64,000 bases of DNA from Chitinophagaceae bacterium (GTDB taxonomy: Bacteria > Bacteroidota > Bacteroidia > Chitinophagales > Chitinophagaceae). A program made the position numbers and the translations under genes. Positions 35,094-44,517 of the stretch are shown piece after piece. The stretch spans positions 248,001 through 312,000 of the forward strand of contig JAEUVB010000023.1 in NCBI GenBank assembly GCA_016786845.1, read 5' to 3'. The notes under the pieces are model-generated. The model saw only the letters and a program-made list of their open reading frames with translations. It had not been told where the DNA came from and did no database searches. Numbering within the stretch: position 1 is the stretch's first letter; each line of letters starts with the position of its first letter.

Positions 35094-37046
35094 TTAATCC
35101 TTCATCACTTGACTGACAAAACTCAATTGCCCCTGATAATATACTTGTAAGGTGTAAATGCCTTTAGCGATATCCCGAATATCCATGTTCAAAAGATTCT
35201 CACCTGCAGCACCTTCGGCACTGATTTGTTTCACGATACGTCCACTCATATCCGTTAATTTCATATTCACAGATTGAGATTTAGACATGGTTAAATTGAT
35301 ATTCAAAACTTCATGTGCAGGATTCGGATAGATCGAAATTTCATCACCTTCCGCTAAAGCATCATTCACGCCGGATGGCTTGGCAGCGGCAGTAGTGAAT
35401 TGTATCGTTGGTGAAAAAGGACTTAAATAGCCGGAACAATTTGTCCCCACCTCAACATCATAGGTCGTGCCCGGAGTCAGACCACTGATGTTTCTGAAAG
35501 TACTGCTGACTGTACCGTTGATCCATGGACCGGGGCCTGCTGCCAAACGATATCGGGTTGTATAAAATGCAGCACCGGTAGAGGCCGTCCAATTGATTTT
35601 AGCGGAGGTCCCTGTAATATTGGTCATGTTAACATTCGTAGGAGTCAGACAAGTATTCAGGGTGGTAAACGTTTGTGCGGTACTCCAATTCCCTGCCGAT
35701 TGGTTCGAACAGTTTCTTCTGATTTGGAGTTCATAGGTTGTATTCGGAGTCAGCCCGTTAATGAACTTTGAAGTTGCAGGATTGTTTGCAGTACCGGAAA
35801 GCCAAATTCCTGAACCGGCAACTCCCCATCTTACGGTATACCATCCCCATGCCGGATAGGTCACCGGCAACCATGTTGGTGTAACGGTTGAACCTGTGAC
35901 ATTCGTAATCGCAAGTCCATTCACATTCACCCCCACACAATCGGGCATGGTAAAGAAGTAGTAGGTACCGGACACCGATGTGGTTTTAAAACTAGCCACC
36001 CAAGTATTGGCGGTATCTACCCAAACGAGTGTTGGCGCAAAATAAGTGGTGATACCTCCTGCGACTTTAGCAAGTCTCATATTCGGAATATTCGGATCCA
36101 GATTACTGCCTGAAACGGGCAAGTCTAAATAGGCCGGATTATTGGCATTGTACAAATCGAAATCCGATTGGTGGAAGAATAAAAATACCGAATCGGGGCC
36201 ATCGCTGGTGGGCGTAATGGTAATGCTCCTATTCCCAAATAAATAATAAGGATCCATACCGGTTTGTATCGTGGTTCCAATGGTCGTACTCACGGTCGTA
36301 CTGCCCATCACATTCCCCCCTAAACTATCGATAATGATGGCAATCCCGCCACAATCTGTTGAGTCGGCATAAGCAGTTGTATCACCATCATTCTGAATAT
36401 GAGTTTCAAAATAGGTGCCGGGTGTTGGTATTGCGGATAAAGTAGCACAATCCGTTTGAAATTGATAAATCGGTGAATAAGCCCCTTGTCCACCGGTACA
36501 ATTTACCGCCACGCGATAATCATAAACGGTATGTGGAATTAAAAATTTCAATCCTTTCACAGTGCCGGTTACGGTGCCGGTTGTCCATGGCCCCGGACCG
36601 GCTGCTACTCTGTGTTGCATGGTATACCAATTGGCCGCAGGTACGGGATCCCAATAACAATAGACCTTAGTTGGGCCTACTACATCTGTCCACTGTCCTG
36701 TGGGAGGCGTACAATTGTTTTGAGTCGTAAATTGAAATGAAGCCGTAAAACCACTGTTACCGGAAGCACAATAGGTGTTGATTTGAAAATCATACGTGGT
36801 CCCTCCGGTCAATCCTACAATCAATTTATTGGCCGGCGTTGAAGAACTTATTATCCATGGTCCGGGCCCCGCTGCAACCCGATAACGCAGGGAGTAAAAC
36901 GTCGCCCCCGGAACCGGTGTCCAGGATAAATTGGCCGAAAAGTCGGTGGTTGAAATTAAGGTAATTCCACTAGCCATTCCGCAAACCGCATCTGTGCGTA
37001 GTGAAAAACTGAGTAAACCCAGTACGACTAAGAATAAATGTTTCAT
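35094..37046 (-). CDS. FN3-repeat cell-surface protein with T9SS sorting domain (tandem paralogue 1)
   Basis: The 650-residue protein has a signal peptide (1-20, ending TDAVC). Two FN3 domains (about 21-110 and 111-197) come first, then a distinct middle domain (about 198-370), two more FN3 domains (about 373-465 and 467-553) and a T9SS sorting domain (565-650, IYPNPAHEVLNI). The FN3 units share a WTPVPGATFYSLRYR-like strand and an AAGPGPW turn. The middle domain has DPYYLFGNRSITITP and YLDLPVSGSN. A neighbour of identical length and layout lies directly upstream. It is probably an adhesin or matrix protein; no enzyme motif is visible. Confidence 0.85.
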   Translation of the reverse strand: MKHLFLVVLGLLSFSLRTDAVCGMASGITLISTTDFSANLSWTPVPGATFYSLRYRVAAGPGPWIISSSTPANKLIVGLTGGTTYDFQINTYCASGNSGFTASFQFTTQNNCTPPTGQWTDVVGPTKVYCYWDPVPAANWYTMQHRVAAGPGPWTTGTVTGTVKGLKFLIPHTVYDYRVAVNCTGGQGAYSPIYQFQTDCATLSAIPTPGTYFETHIQNDGDTTAYADSTDCGGIAIIIDSLGGNVMGSTTVSTTIGTTIQTGMDPYYLFGNRSITITPTSDGPDSVFLFFHQSDFDLYNANNPAYLDLPVSGSNLDPNIPNMRLAKVAGGITTYFAPTLVWVDTANTWVASFKTTSVSGTYYFFTMPDCVGVNVNGLAITNVTGSTVTPTWLPVTYPAWGWYTVRWGVAGSGIWLSGTANNPATSKFINGLTPNTTYELQIRRNCSNQSAGNWSTAQTFTTLNTCLTPTNVNMTNITGTSAKINWTASTGAAFYTTRYRLAAGPGPWINGTVSSTFRNISGLTPGTTYDVEVGTNCSGYLSPFSPTIQFTTAAAKPSGVNDALAEGDEISIYPNPAHEVLNINLTMSKSQSVNMKLTDMSGRIVKQISAEGAAGENLLNMDIRDIAKGIYTLQVYYQGQLSFVSQVMKD

Positions 37047-37290
37047 ATGAATGAGATGATTAGTTACAAAATTTTATATAGACAAGATTTAAGACAGAAT
37101 GGACCGGACAACAAACTTTGCCCTTTACTTCACGCTAATATCACTGGTTTGTTATAACAAATATATATGCTTATGATTACAAAATATTTTTTCAGGGATG
37201 AAATTTTGTTAATGAAGTCCTCAAATTCTTTGGTTTATACGAATGCATTGTAAAAATCTCTTTCGGGTCTCTTATACCTTTCCTGCACAC

Positions 37291-37324
37291 AAAAAAAAAC
37301 TGCAACCATGAGGCTGCAGTTTTA
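37291..37324 (-). terminator. Terminator of the second FN3 protein gene
   Basis: On the minus strand AAAACTGCA pairs with TGCAGTTTT (37296-37304 with 37315-37323), ending in a nine-T run. Its CTGCAACC and GGCTGCAG core repeats the terminator at 35038-35073. The rest of the gap 37047-37290 is AT-rich with nothing recognised. Confidence 0.85.
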
Positions 37325-37342
37325 TCATTAGAAATTGTGTGA

Positions 37343-39295
37343 TTAGTTCTTTAAAACATTGCTTACGTAACTCAGTTTACCATTATAATACACCTGCACA
37401 TTATAAAGACCATTGGCCAAATTACTTACATCCAGAGTCAAGGCATTTTGACCTGCAACGGCATGGGCATGTATTTGTTTCAATTCCCGACCACTGATAT
37501 CCATCATTTTCACAACCACTTCCTGAGCTTCTCTTAAAGTTAAATTGACATTCAAATTTTCCCGGGCCGGATTAGGATATATGGAAATATCATTCCCTTC
37601 TTCCAAAGTATTAACCGCAGCAGGACGAGAAGCCAGTGTTGTAAACTGAATGGTCGTTGAATAATCACTTAAATAACCGGGGCAATTTGTTGCAACTTCT
37701 ACATCATACGTTGTTGAAGTGGTCAGGCCCGAAATATTTTTACTATTAGAACCTACGGTACCGGTAATCCAAGGTCCGGGTCCGGAGGCTTCGCGATAAC
37801 GAGTGGTGTAATAAGATGCTCCGGTAACTGCAGTCCAATCTATTGTAGCACTAGTACCGGTAATATTTAACATATTTACACCGGTCGGGGTATTACAAGT
37901 ATTTAATGTCATGAAATATTCTGAAGCACTCCAATCGCCGGCCGATTGGCTGGAGCAATGGCGGCGAATTTGTATTTCATAATTGGTATTCGGAGTCAGA
38001 CCAATGAGATATTTAGAAGAGGTTCCATTATTGGAGGTTCCACCACTGGTCCAAATTCCTGAACCCAATTCGCTGTACTGAAGGGAATACCATCCATAGG
38101 CCGGTGTTGTAACCTGAGTCCAGGTTGGTGTAACGGTTGTACCGGTAACTAAAGTTGGTGTCAGTCCGGACACATTAACGCCAATGCAATCAGGCATCGT
38201 ATAAAAATAGTAGGTCGCTTTTACATCGGATGAATTTATTACACACTCCCAACGATTTCGTGAAGCATTCCAGGTAATAATGGGTGCACTGTAGGTAATA
38301 TTTGAACCTAAAACTCTGGCCATTCTAAAATGCGAAATGTTTGGATCTGAATTACTTCCACTCACCGGTAAATCTAAGAATGTAGGATTGTTCGCATTGT
38401 AATTCGTGAAATCAGATTGGTCGTAATAGAAGGTTATTGTACCTGAACCTGTTGACGACGGCGAGATATTAATTCCTCTACGACCAAAAATGTAATATGG
38501 GTCTATACCGGTTTGAACCGATGGGGTAACTGTAGCGGTGACTGCTGTACTCCCCATTGTATTTCCTCCTACCGAATCTGTGATGGTAGCCAACAAGGTA
38601 CATACGGATGAATCTGAATAAAGTATGGTCGTTCCGTCTCCCTGGTTTAAAGTTTTGGAATAAGTTCCAGAGACCGTCACTACAGAAAGCGATGCACATT
38701 TGGTCATAAAATTAAAGGTCGGTGAAAAGGCGCTTTGTCCTCCCGTACAATTCGTTGCGATTTGCACGTCATACATTGTACCCGGAGTTAAACCGGTCAG
38801 CGCTTTAGTAGTTGGTACCACAGTACCGGTTACCCAGGCACCGGGCCCCGCAGTGGTTCGATAACGGAGGGTATAATAATTTGCCGGAGCCACTGCGGTC
38901 CAATTAACGGATGCTGTAGTGGTTGTGATCCCCGTGGCATTTATCCCACCGGGATATATACAGTTGTTCGTCGTAGTGAACTGAAATATAGCGGAATAAG
39001 GGCTGCTACTACCGGAACAATATGCTTTTACGCGTACATCATAGGTGGTGGCAGGTGTTAAACCAACAAAAGGTTTAGTAGCCGGAGTGGACGAGCTGTT
39101 AATCCAGGCTCCGGGGCCGGCAGCGACACGGTATTGAATGGCATACCATAAGGCACCGGGTACCGGGGTCCATGATACGGTAGCCGTAAAATCCGTAACA
39201 CCCGAGGAACTGAAACCGGTTGGAGTTCCACATTGAGCTTTAGCCAAAGATGGGGCTAAAAAAAGAAGGGAAAGTAATAATAAAAGGTTTTTCAT
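37343..39295 (-). CDS. FN3-repeat cell-surface protein with T9SS sorting domain (tandem paralogue 2)
   Basis: The 650-residue paralogue of the preceding gene has the same order: signal peptide (1-20), FN3, FN3, middle domain (about 200-372), FN3, FN3, T9SS sorting domain (IYPNPARENLNV near 580). Matching landmarks include WTPVPGALWYAIQYR, AAGPGAW, DPYYIFGRRGINISP, FLDLPVSGSNSDPN and GSGIW. The two copies differ at many positions, so the duplication is old or has diverged quickly. Each has its own terminator and a sizeable upstream gap, so they are probably transcribed separately. It is a T9SS cargo displayed on the surface; the ligand is unknown. Confidence 0.85.
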   Translation of the reverse strand: MKNLLLLLSLLFLAPSLAKAQCGTPTGFSSSGVTDFTATVSWTPVPGALWYAIQYRVAAGPGAWINSSSTPATKPFVGLTPATTYDVRVKAYCSGSSSPYSAIFQFTTTNNCIYPGGINATGITTTTASVNWTAVAPANYYTLRYRTTAGPGAWVTGTVVPTTKALTGLTPGTMYDVQIATNCTGGQSAFSPTFNFMTKCASLSVVTVSGTYSKTLNQGDGTTILYSDSSVCTLLATITDSVGGNTMGSTAVTATVTPSVQTGIDPYYIFGRRGINISPSSTGSGTITFYYDQSDFTNYNANNPTFLDLPVSGSNSDPNISHFRMARVLGSNITYSAPIITWNASRNRWECVINSSDVKATYYFYTMPDCIGVNVSGLTPTLVTGTTVTPTWTQVTTPAYGWYSLQYSELGSGIWTSGGTSNNGTSSKYLIGLTPNTNYEIQIRRHCSSQSAGDWSASEYFMTLNTCNTPTGVNMLNITGTSATIDWTAVTGASYYTTRYREASGPGPWITGTVGSNSKNISGLTTSTTYDVEVATNCPGYLSDYSTTIQFTTLASRPAAVNTLEEGNDISIYPNPARENLNVNLTLREAQEVVVKMMDISGRELKQIHAHAVAGQNALTLDVSNLANGLYNVQVYYNGKLSYVSNVLKN

Positions 39296-39461
39296 AATCT
39301 ATGTTTTAAAGCGTTAAAAATCGATTTATTTATCGGACTATTCCGTCAGAAGTTTATCCTGAAGAGCCGACGTAGGTTAATACCGCAAATATAAGGCCAT
39401 AATTGTCATGACTCGGTCATGAATTGATTTAATTTCATTCCGGACAAGTATTTGCTATGAA

Positions 39462-41000
39462 TTAGTATAAATCCGTCTCACTGATATACTTGCGAATTCG
39501 CGCCAGTTCAGGATATCTGGCCCGATCTTCAGTTATAAACTTTGGCACCAACTTACGAGCCGTATCATAGACACTTTTCGTAATCGGAGATAACTTATTT
39601 TGAATACCACGATAATCTACCGCCTGACAGATCGCAATTAAATGGACTGCAAACACATCAAAAGTATTTTCAATGACCTTGTTGCATAAAATCGCAGAAT
39701 TGGTACCCATGCTCACAATATCCTGATTGTCATTATTGTTCGGAATACTATGCACATACATCGGATTACTGATGGTCTGGTTCTCAGCGACAGTAGAGGT
39801 TGCGGTATATTGCATGCCCTGCATCCCAAAATTCAATCCCAATTTACCTAAGTTGATAAACGGTGATAATTTTTGGTTCAGGTTATGGTTCAATAAGTAA
39901 TTCAATTGGCGCTCCGCCAGCATGGATAATTTAGTCATTGCTATTTTCAGCTTGTCCATTTCCAGAGAAATATAGTCGCCGTGAAAATTCCCGCCATGAT
40001 AGATATTACCATTCTGATAATCGATTACGGGATTGTCGTTCACAGAATTGATCTCATGCGTAAGCACTTTTTCAGTATAAAGGACGGTATCTAAAATAGG
40101 CCCGATAATTTGAGGGATGCAACGCGAACTATAATATTCCTGTACTTTTTCATCCAAGACATCCGCCAATACTTCTTTATCGTACAAATGTTCATGGCGA
40201 TTTTTCAGCAATTTGCTTCCTTTCAGAATTTTCCGCATGGAGCTCGCCACCAATTGTTGACCATGATGGGGTTTTACCTGATTGAGCTCTTTGGAAATAT
40301 GATCATCATAGGCTTCGGAAATTTCATTCACCATGGCACTCATCAGCATACCCCACTTCACGGCCCGATGAGCCATCACGGTATTGATCATACCGATGCC
40401 GGTCATACAAGAAGTTCCATTCATTAATGCAATGCCTTCGCGAATTTTAACCTCCAGCGGTTTCAATTTCAATTTTGCCAATACACTTTTCGTCGATTGA
40501 AGCTTGCCTTTATACATCACCTCACCTTCACCGATGAGGCAAAGTGCCACATGAGCCAATTGCACCAAATCGCCACTCGCACCTACGCCGCCATGGGTAA
40601 ATATTTGTGGCAAAATATCATGATTGATAAAATCGCGAAGCAACTCTACGGTTGAGCGATGAATCCCTGAACGGGCCTTCATCATGCTGCTGAGACGCGC
40701 AACCACGGTCGCTTTCAGGAATTCAGGGCGAAGAATTTCACCACAGCCGCTGGCATGACTGCGCACCAAATTATATTGAAGCGTGAATCGGTCATCATTT
40801 TTGATCTGGTATTGCGCCATAGGCCCAAAACCGGTATTGATACCGTAAATCAGCTTTTTATCAGAATATTCTTTTAGGAATTTGAAACATTTATCAATTT
40901 CTCCCAAGGCCGTCTTGTTCAGTACGACTTCTGCCCCTTCATAGACAATCTTATAAAACTCTTTCAGGGTAAGGTCTCCACCGGTTATTTCTATCTTCAT
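39462..41000 (-). CDS. HAL/TAL-family aromatic amino acid ammonia-lyase, probably tyrosine ammonia-lyase of a flexirubin-type pathway
   Basis: The 512-residue enzyme carries the MIO cofactor triad Ala141-Ser142-Gly143 in GGVGASGDL, the catalytic Tyr52 in YGINTGFGP, and the selectivity pair Ser81-His82 in RSHASG. From memory it is strikingly close to Flavobacterium johnsoniae TAL in GNFHGDYISLEMDKLKI and MYVHSIPNNNDNQDIVSMG. Histidine ammonia-lyase proper usually reads SVGASGDLAPLAH and sits beside hutU/hutI, which are absent here. The reaction removes ammonia from tyrosine (giving p-coumarate) or histidine. Automated annotation would probably say hutH. It follows an ABC ATPase gene by 62 bp and has its own -7 box. 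Confidence 0.85.
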   Translation of the reverse strand: MKIEITGGDLTLKEFYKIVYEGAEVVLNKTALGEIDKCFKFLKEYSDKKLIYGINTGFGPMAQYQIKNDDRFTLQYNLVRSHASGCGEILRPEFLKATVVARLSSMMKARSGIHRSTVELLRDFINHDILPQIFTHGGVGASGDLVQLAHVALCLIGEGEVMYKGKLQSTKSVLAKLKLKPLEVKIREGIALMNGTSCMTGIGMINTVMAHRAVKWGMLMSAMVNEISEAYDDHISKELNQVKPHHGQQLVASSMRKILKGSKLLKNRHEHLYDKEVLADVLDEKVQEYYSSRCIPQIIGPILDTVLYTEKVLTHEINSVNDNPVIDYQNGNIYHGGNFHGDYISLEMDKLKIAMTKLSMLAERQLNYLLNHNLNQKLSPFINLGKLGLNFGMQGMQYTATSTVAENQTISNPMYVHSIPNNNDNQDIVSMGTNSAILCNKVIENTFDVFAVHLIAICQAVDYRGIQNKLSPITKSVYDTARKLVPKFITEDRARYPELARIRKYISETDLY

Positions 41001-41019
41001 ACGTTTGATTACAAGGGGG

Positions 41020-41027
41020 CAAAAGTA
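41020..41027 (-). promoter_or_regulatory. -7 promoter box of the ammonia-lyase gene
   Basis: TACTTTTG on the minus strand, 19 nt before the ATG at 41000. This allows expression independent of the ABC ATPase upstream. Confidence 0.5.
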
Positions 41028-41062
41028 GTGAAATATTGGATAAAAATCGAGGCTAGACCATA

Positions 41063-41821
41063 TTACTCATCGCGAAGTTCTTTTCCGGTCAGACTGATGA
41101 ATACATCCTCCAAATTGGCGGGTTTAATCTTCTTAACCTTTTCAAAACCTCCGGCAATGAGGTTATCGACCAACTGCTCCGGGGTATCGAGTGCTATAAT
41201 TTTACCGGCATCAACAATGGCGATTCGGTCGCAGAGAGCCTCGGCTTCATCCATATAGTGGGTGGTAATGACTATGGTCGTCCCGCTTTCCTTGAGTTTT
41301 CGGATGAGGTCCCAAAGATTCCGTCGGGCCTGAGGGTCCAATCCTGTCGTAGGCTCATCCAAAAAGATGATTTTAGGCTTATTGATCAATGTCGTGGCGA
41401 CAGAAAACCTTTGCTTCTGCCCACCCGAAAGCTCTTTATATTTCGCACCTGCTTTTTCTGTCAAATTAACATCAGCCAGCATGGCATCGGCATCGATATC
41501 AATATTATATAAACCGGCAAATACATCCAGCAATTGTTTCAGGTTGAGATTCGGATAATATCCGGCCGCCTGCAATTGCACTCCAATGATATTTTTAATT
41601 TCATTCTGATGGGTCTCTACATTCAGACCATTCACCTTCACTTCACCCGAAGTCTTGTCGCGCAAGGTTTCAATAATTTCCAAGGTAGATGTTTTACCCG
41701 CCCCATTCGGACCGAGCAAACCAAAGATTTCGTTTTCATATACCTCAAATGAGATATCATTGACAGCCGTAAAGTCGCCGTATTTTTTCACTAAATTGTT
41801 GACTTGAATAATGGGATTCAT
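41063..41821 (-). CDS. ABC transporter ATP-binding protein
   Basis: The 252-residue ATPase has Walker A GPNGAGKTST, Q-loop VQLQAAGYY, signature LSGGQKQRFSVA, Walker B IIFLDEPTTGLD and switch His VITTHYMDE. The pattern is that of DrrA/CcmA-type subunits that pair with ABC-2 permeases for drug, lipid or antibiotic export. No permease gene is adjacent, so the partner lies elsewhere. It sits between rimO (31 bp) and the ammonia-lyase gene (62 bp), all on the minus strand. A functional link to the lyase is possible but unproved. TAACTTTA, a near-match to the -7 box, ends 4 nt before the start. Confidence 0.9.
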   Translation of the reverse strand: MNPIIQVNNLVKKYGDFTAVNDISFEVYENEIFGLLGPNGAGKTSTLEIIETLRDKTSGEVKVNGLNVETHQNEIKNIIGVQLQAAGYYPNLNLKQLLDVFAGLYNIDIDADAMLADVNLTEKAGAKYKELSGGQKQRFSVATTLINKPKIIFLDEPTTGLDPQARRNLWDLIRKLKESGTTIVITTHYMDEAEALCDRIAIVDAGKIIALDTPEQLVDNLIAGGFEKVKKIKPANLEDVFISLTGKELRDE

Positions 41822-41852
41822 GGGGTAAAGTTAAGGTTTCTCAAGACAATAT

Positions 41853-43166
41853 TTACTCATCAGCCAATACCCCTTCCAAATCATAATCAAATGCTTTGGT
41901 AATTTTCACTTGCACAAAATCTCCTGGCTTCAATTTCTTTTTTGAGCTGATGATGACTTCATTATCGACCTCTACACTATCAAATTCTGTGCGACCTAAA
42001 TACCGGCCGGCTTCCTTTTTATCGATGATGACTTTAAAAGTATGCCCCACCTTTTCCTGATTCTTTTCTAAAGAAATATCCTGCTGAACACTCATAATAT
42101 CCTGGGCTCTTTCTTCCTTCTCTTCAGCGCTTAAAGTATCCGGCAACTCGTAGGCCGACGTGCCCTCTTCATGCGAATAAGTAAAGACACCTACCCGATC
42201 CAGTCTTACTTTTTCCAGAAAATATTTCAGGTCTTCCACATCCTTTTCTGTTTCGCCGGGGAAGCCTGCTATAAAGGTTGAACGAATACAAATTTCCGGC
42301 ATCTTATCGCGAATCTGATCGATGAGGGTATAGATCTCTTTGGCCGTAATTTGTCGCTTCATGGCCTTCAACATCGGATCGCTGATGTGTTGTAAAGGCA
42401 TGTCCAAATAGTTGCAAATATTATCATGACGATTGATCGCATCGATGATGTCCATCGGAAATTTATGAGGATAGGCATAGTGCAATCTGATCCAGTGCAG
42501 ACCTTCAATGCCCGCTAATGTATCGAGCAATTTAGGCAGTGCACGCTCCTTGTAAATATCCAGACCGTAATACGTCAGCTCTTGCGCAATCAACATAATT
42601 TCTTTCACGCCCCGGCTCACCAAGAGTTTCGTTTCAGTAACGATATCCTCGATCGACTTCGACACATGTTTACCCCGCATGAGAGGAATGGCACAAAATG
42701 AACAGGTGCGATTACAGCCTTCCGATATTTTCAAATAAGCATAATGCGAAGGCGTACTCAACAATCGTTCGCCCACCAATTCTGTTTTATAATCGGCATG
42801 AAAAGCCTTCAAAATATTCGGCAATTCCATGGTACCGAAAAACGCATCAACGCCGGGAATTTCTGTTTCCAAATCACCCTTGTATCGTTCACTCAGGCAA
42901 CCTGTTACATACACTTTATCGAGATAACCGGCTTCCTTCATGGCTACATGATCGAGTATGGTATTGATGCTTTCCTCTTTCGCTTTATCGATAAAGCCGC
43001 AGGTATTGATGATGGAAATATTATAATCCGGTTTGGTACTTTCGTGAACCACATCAATGCCATTCGCCAGCAGTTGACCGCTCAGCACTTCCGAATCGAC
43101 CATGTTTTTCGAACAACCTAAAGTGGTGATATTGACCTTGTCTTGATGGAGTTTTTTACTTTTCAT
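41853..43166 (-). CDS. rimO: Ribosomal protein S12 methylthiotransferase RimO
   Basis: The 437-residue radical-SAM methylthiotransferase has three domains. The N-terminal UPF0004 domain has TLGCSKNMVDSEVL, which distinguishes RimO from MiaB. The radical-SAM core has GCNRTCSFCAIPLMRGKH (CxxxCxxC). The C-terminal TRAM domain ends near FDYDLEGVLADE. It adds a methylthio group to the conserved Asp of ribosomal protein S12. Length and motifs are complete. A TACTTTTG -7 box lies just upstream. Confidence 0.96.
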   Translation of the reverse strand: MKSKKLHQDKVNITTLGCSKNMVDSEVLSGQLLANGIDVVHESTKPDYNISIINTCGFIDKAKEESINTILDHVAMKEAGYLDKVYVTGCLSERYKGDLETEIPGVDAFFGTMELPNILKAFHADYKTELVGERLLSTPSHYAYLKISEGCNRTCSFCAIPLMRGKHVSKSIEDIVTETKLLVSRGVKEIMLIAQELTYYGLDIYKERALPKLLDTLAGIEGLHWIRLHYAYPHKFPMDIIDAINRHDNICNYLDMPLQHISDPMLKAMKRQITAKEIYTLIDQIRDKMPEICIRSTFIAGFPGETEKDVEDLKYFLEKVRLDRVGVFTYSHEEGTSAYELPDTLSAEEKEERAQDIMSVQQDISLEKNQEKVGHTFKVIIDKKEAGRYLGRTEFDSVEVDNEVIISSKKKLKPGDFVQVKITKAFDYDLEGVLADE

Positions 43167-43176
43167 GAAATGAGTT

Positions 43177-43184
43177 CAAAAGTA
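43177..43184 (-). promoter_or_regulatory. -7 promoter box of rimO
   Basis: TACTTTTG on the minus strand, 10 nt before the ATG at 43166, so the leader would be very short. It separates rimO from ftsY transcription. Confidence 0.45.
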
Positions 43185-43319
43185 GACAAATTTAAAATGT
43201 TTGCTTCGTCAATGAGGTGATGTTTTATGCCCCCGATTTAGATTTCGTTGACTTTGTGCTTTCCGTACGGGGACCCTCCGGAGCTTGCGATGTATTCAGC
43301 AATGCCCTTTCAGCCCAAT

Positions 43320-44294
43320 CTATTTCAGACTAAACAGACTATCCACGAACTCAAATTTATTAAACACTTGCAAATCCTGCATCTTCTCGCCTACCCCGAT
43401 ATACTTGACCGGGATATTGAATTGATGGGCTATTGCAAGCACCACCCCACCTTTGGCTGTGCCATCGAGCTTGGTAATCGCGAGACTTTTCACATCAGTG
43501 GTTTGCGTAAATTGTTTGGCTTGTTCCAACGCGTTTTGTCCGGTGCTGCCATCGAGTACGAGTAATACATCGTGAGGGGCATCGGGGATGACTTTTTGGA
43601 TCACCCGTTTGATTTTATTGAGTTCATCCATCAGATGAGCCTTATTGTGCAATCGGCCTGCGGTATCGATGATGAGCACATCGGCACCCTTGGCCACGGC
43701 ACTATTGACCGAATCGAAAGCCACAGAGGCGGGGTCGCTGCCCATTTCTTTTTTGACGATATCTACGCCTACGCGCTCACTCCAAATCGTGAGCTGATCG
43801 ACGGCCGCAGCCCTGAAAGTATCCGCAGCGCCGAGAACCACTTTCTTTCCGGCATTTTTAAAGTTGTAGGCCAATTTCCCAATCGTAGTCGTCTTCCCTA
43901 CCCCATTCACACCGACCACAAGGATCACATAAGGCTTTTTATCGGCCGGCAAATCAAACTTTTGATACTCCAGATTTGGTGCATCGGCCAGCATACTCAC
44001 CATTTCTTCCTGCAGGATGGAATTGAGTTCAGAGGTCCCCAAATATTTATCTTTAGCGACCCGGTTCTCGATACGTTTAATGATCTCTACCGTTGTAGCC
44101 ACACCTACATCCGACATGATGAGGGCTTCTTCCAATTCGTCCAGCACCTCGGCATCTACCGTAGACTTGCCGGCGATGGCCTTGGTAATTTTAGAGAAAA
44201 ACCCCTGTTTCGTCTTTTCCAGTCCCTTATCCAGGGTCTCCTTGGCGACTTCCTGCTCTTTGTTTCGTTTGAATAATTTATCGAATAAACCCAT
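43320..44294 (-). CDS. ftsY: Signal recognition particle receptor FtsY
   Basis: The 324-residue SRP GTPase has a short N-terminal A region, so the acidic extension of enterobacterial FtsY is missing, as is common outside Proteobacteria. An N-domain (about 20-100) is followed by the G-domain with VGVNGVGKTTTIGKLA (G1), ADTFRAAAVDQL (G2), DTAGRLHNKAHLM (G3), and TKLDGTAKGG (G4/closing loop). It docks SRP-ribosome complexes at the inner membrane for co-translational insertion. A 508-bp gap containing a minisatellite lies upstream; 153 bp separate it from rimO. Confidence 0.96.
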   Translation of the reverse strand: MGLFDKLFKRNKEQEVAKETLDKGLEKTKQGFFSKITKAIAGKSTVDAEVLDELEEALIMSDVGVATTVEIIKRIENRVAKDKYLGTSELNSILQEEMVSMLADAPNLEYQKFDLPADKKPYVILVVGVNGVGKTTTIGKLAYNFKNAGKKVVLGAADTFRAAAVDQLTIWSERVGVDIVKKEMGSDPASVAFDSVNSAVAKGADVLIIDTAGRLHNKAHLMDELNKIKRVIQKVIPDAPHDVLLVLDGSTGQNALEQAKQFTQTTDVKSLAITKLDGTAKGGVVLAIAHQFNIPVKYIGVGEKMQDLQVFNKFEFVDSLFSLK

Positions 44295-44407
44295 GTTTGT
44301 GTTGGTTGTTTGGCAAATATGCTGATGCTAAAGCAGGAAAGGAATCCTTCCATGCATTAGAAAAACCTGACAAATGTAGGGAATAATAGTAGATTTTAAA
44401 GGTTAAG

Positions 44408-44502
44408 CTCAACATCAACAGCGTGATTTTTCGTCGATTTTTCCATCAAATTTCAAAAATGGGCTCGCGGCGAAAAGTCGTGACCACGTGATGGATGTTG
44501 AG
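44408..44502. repeat. Inverted repeat beside the 21-bp minisatellite
   Basis: CTCAACATC (44408-44416) faces its exact complement GATGTTGAG (44494-44502). The inner parts of the two arms (TTTTTCGTCG and GGCGAAAAG) match imperfectly. The right arm runs directly into the tandem repeat. Its function is unknown. Confidence 0.4.
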
Positions 44503-44517
44503 ATGCAATTCCCCGTT

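Noticed and set aside
39462..41000. Histidine-degradation (hut) locus
   Set aside because: hutU, hutI and hutG/F are absent, and the sequence favours the TAL-type branch.
43185..43319. Possible small gene or repeat between rimO and ftsY
   Set aside because: No frame with a start and convincing composition, and no match to the structured repeats; left unassigned.
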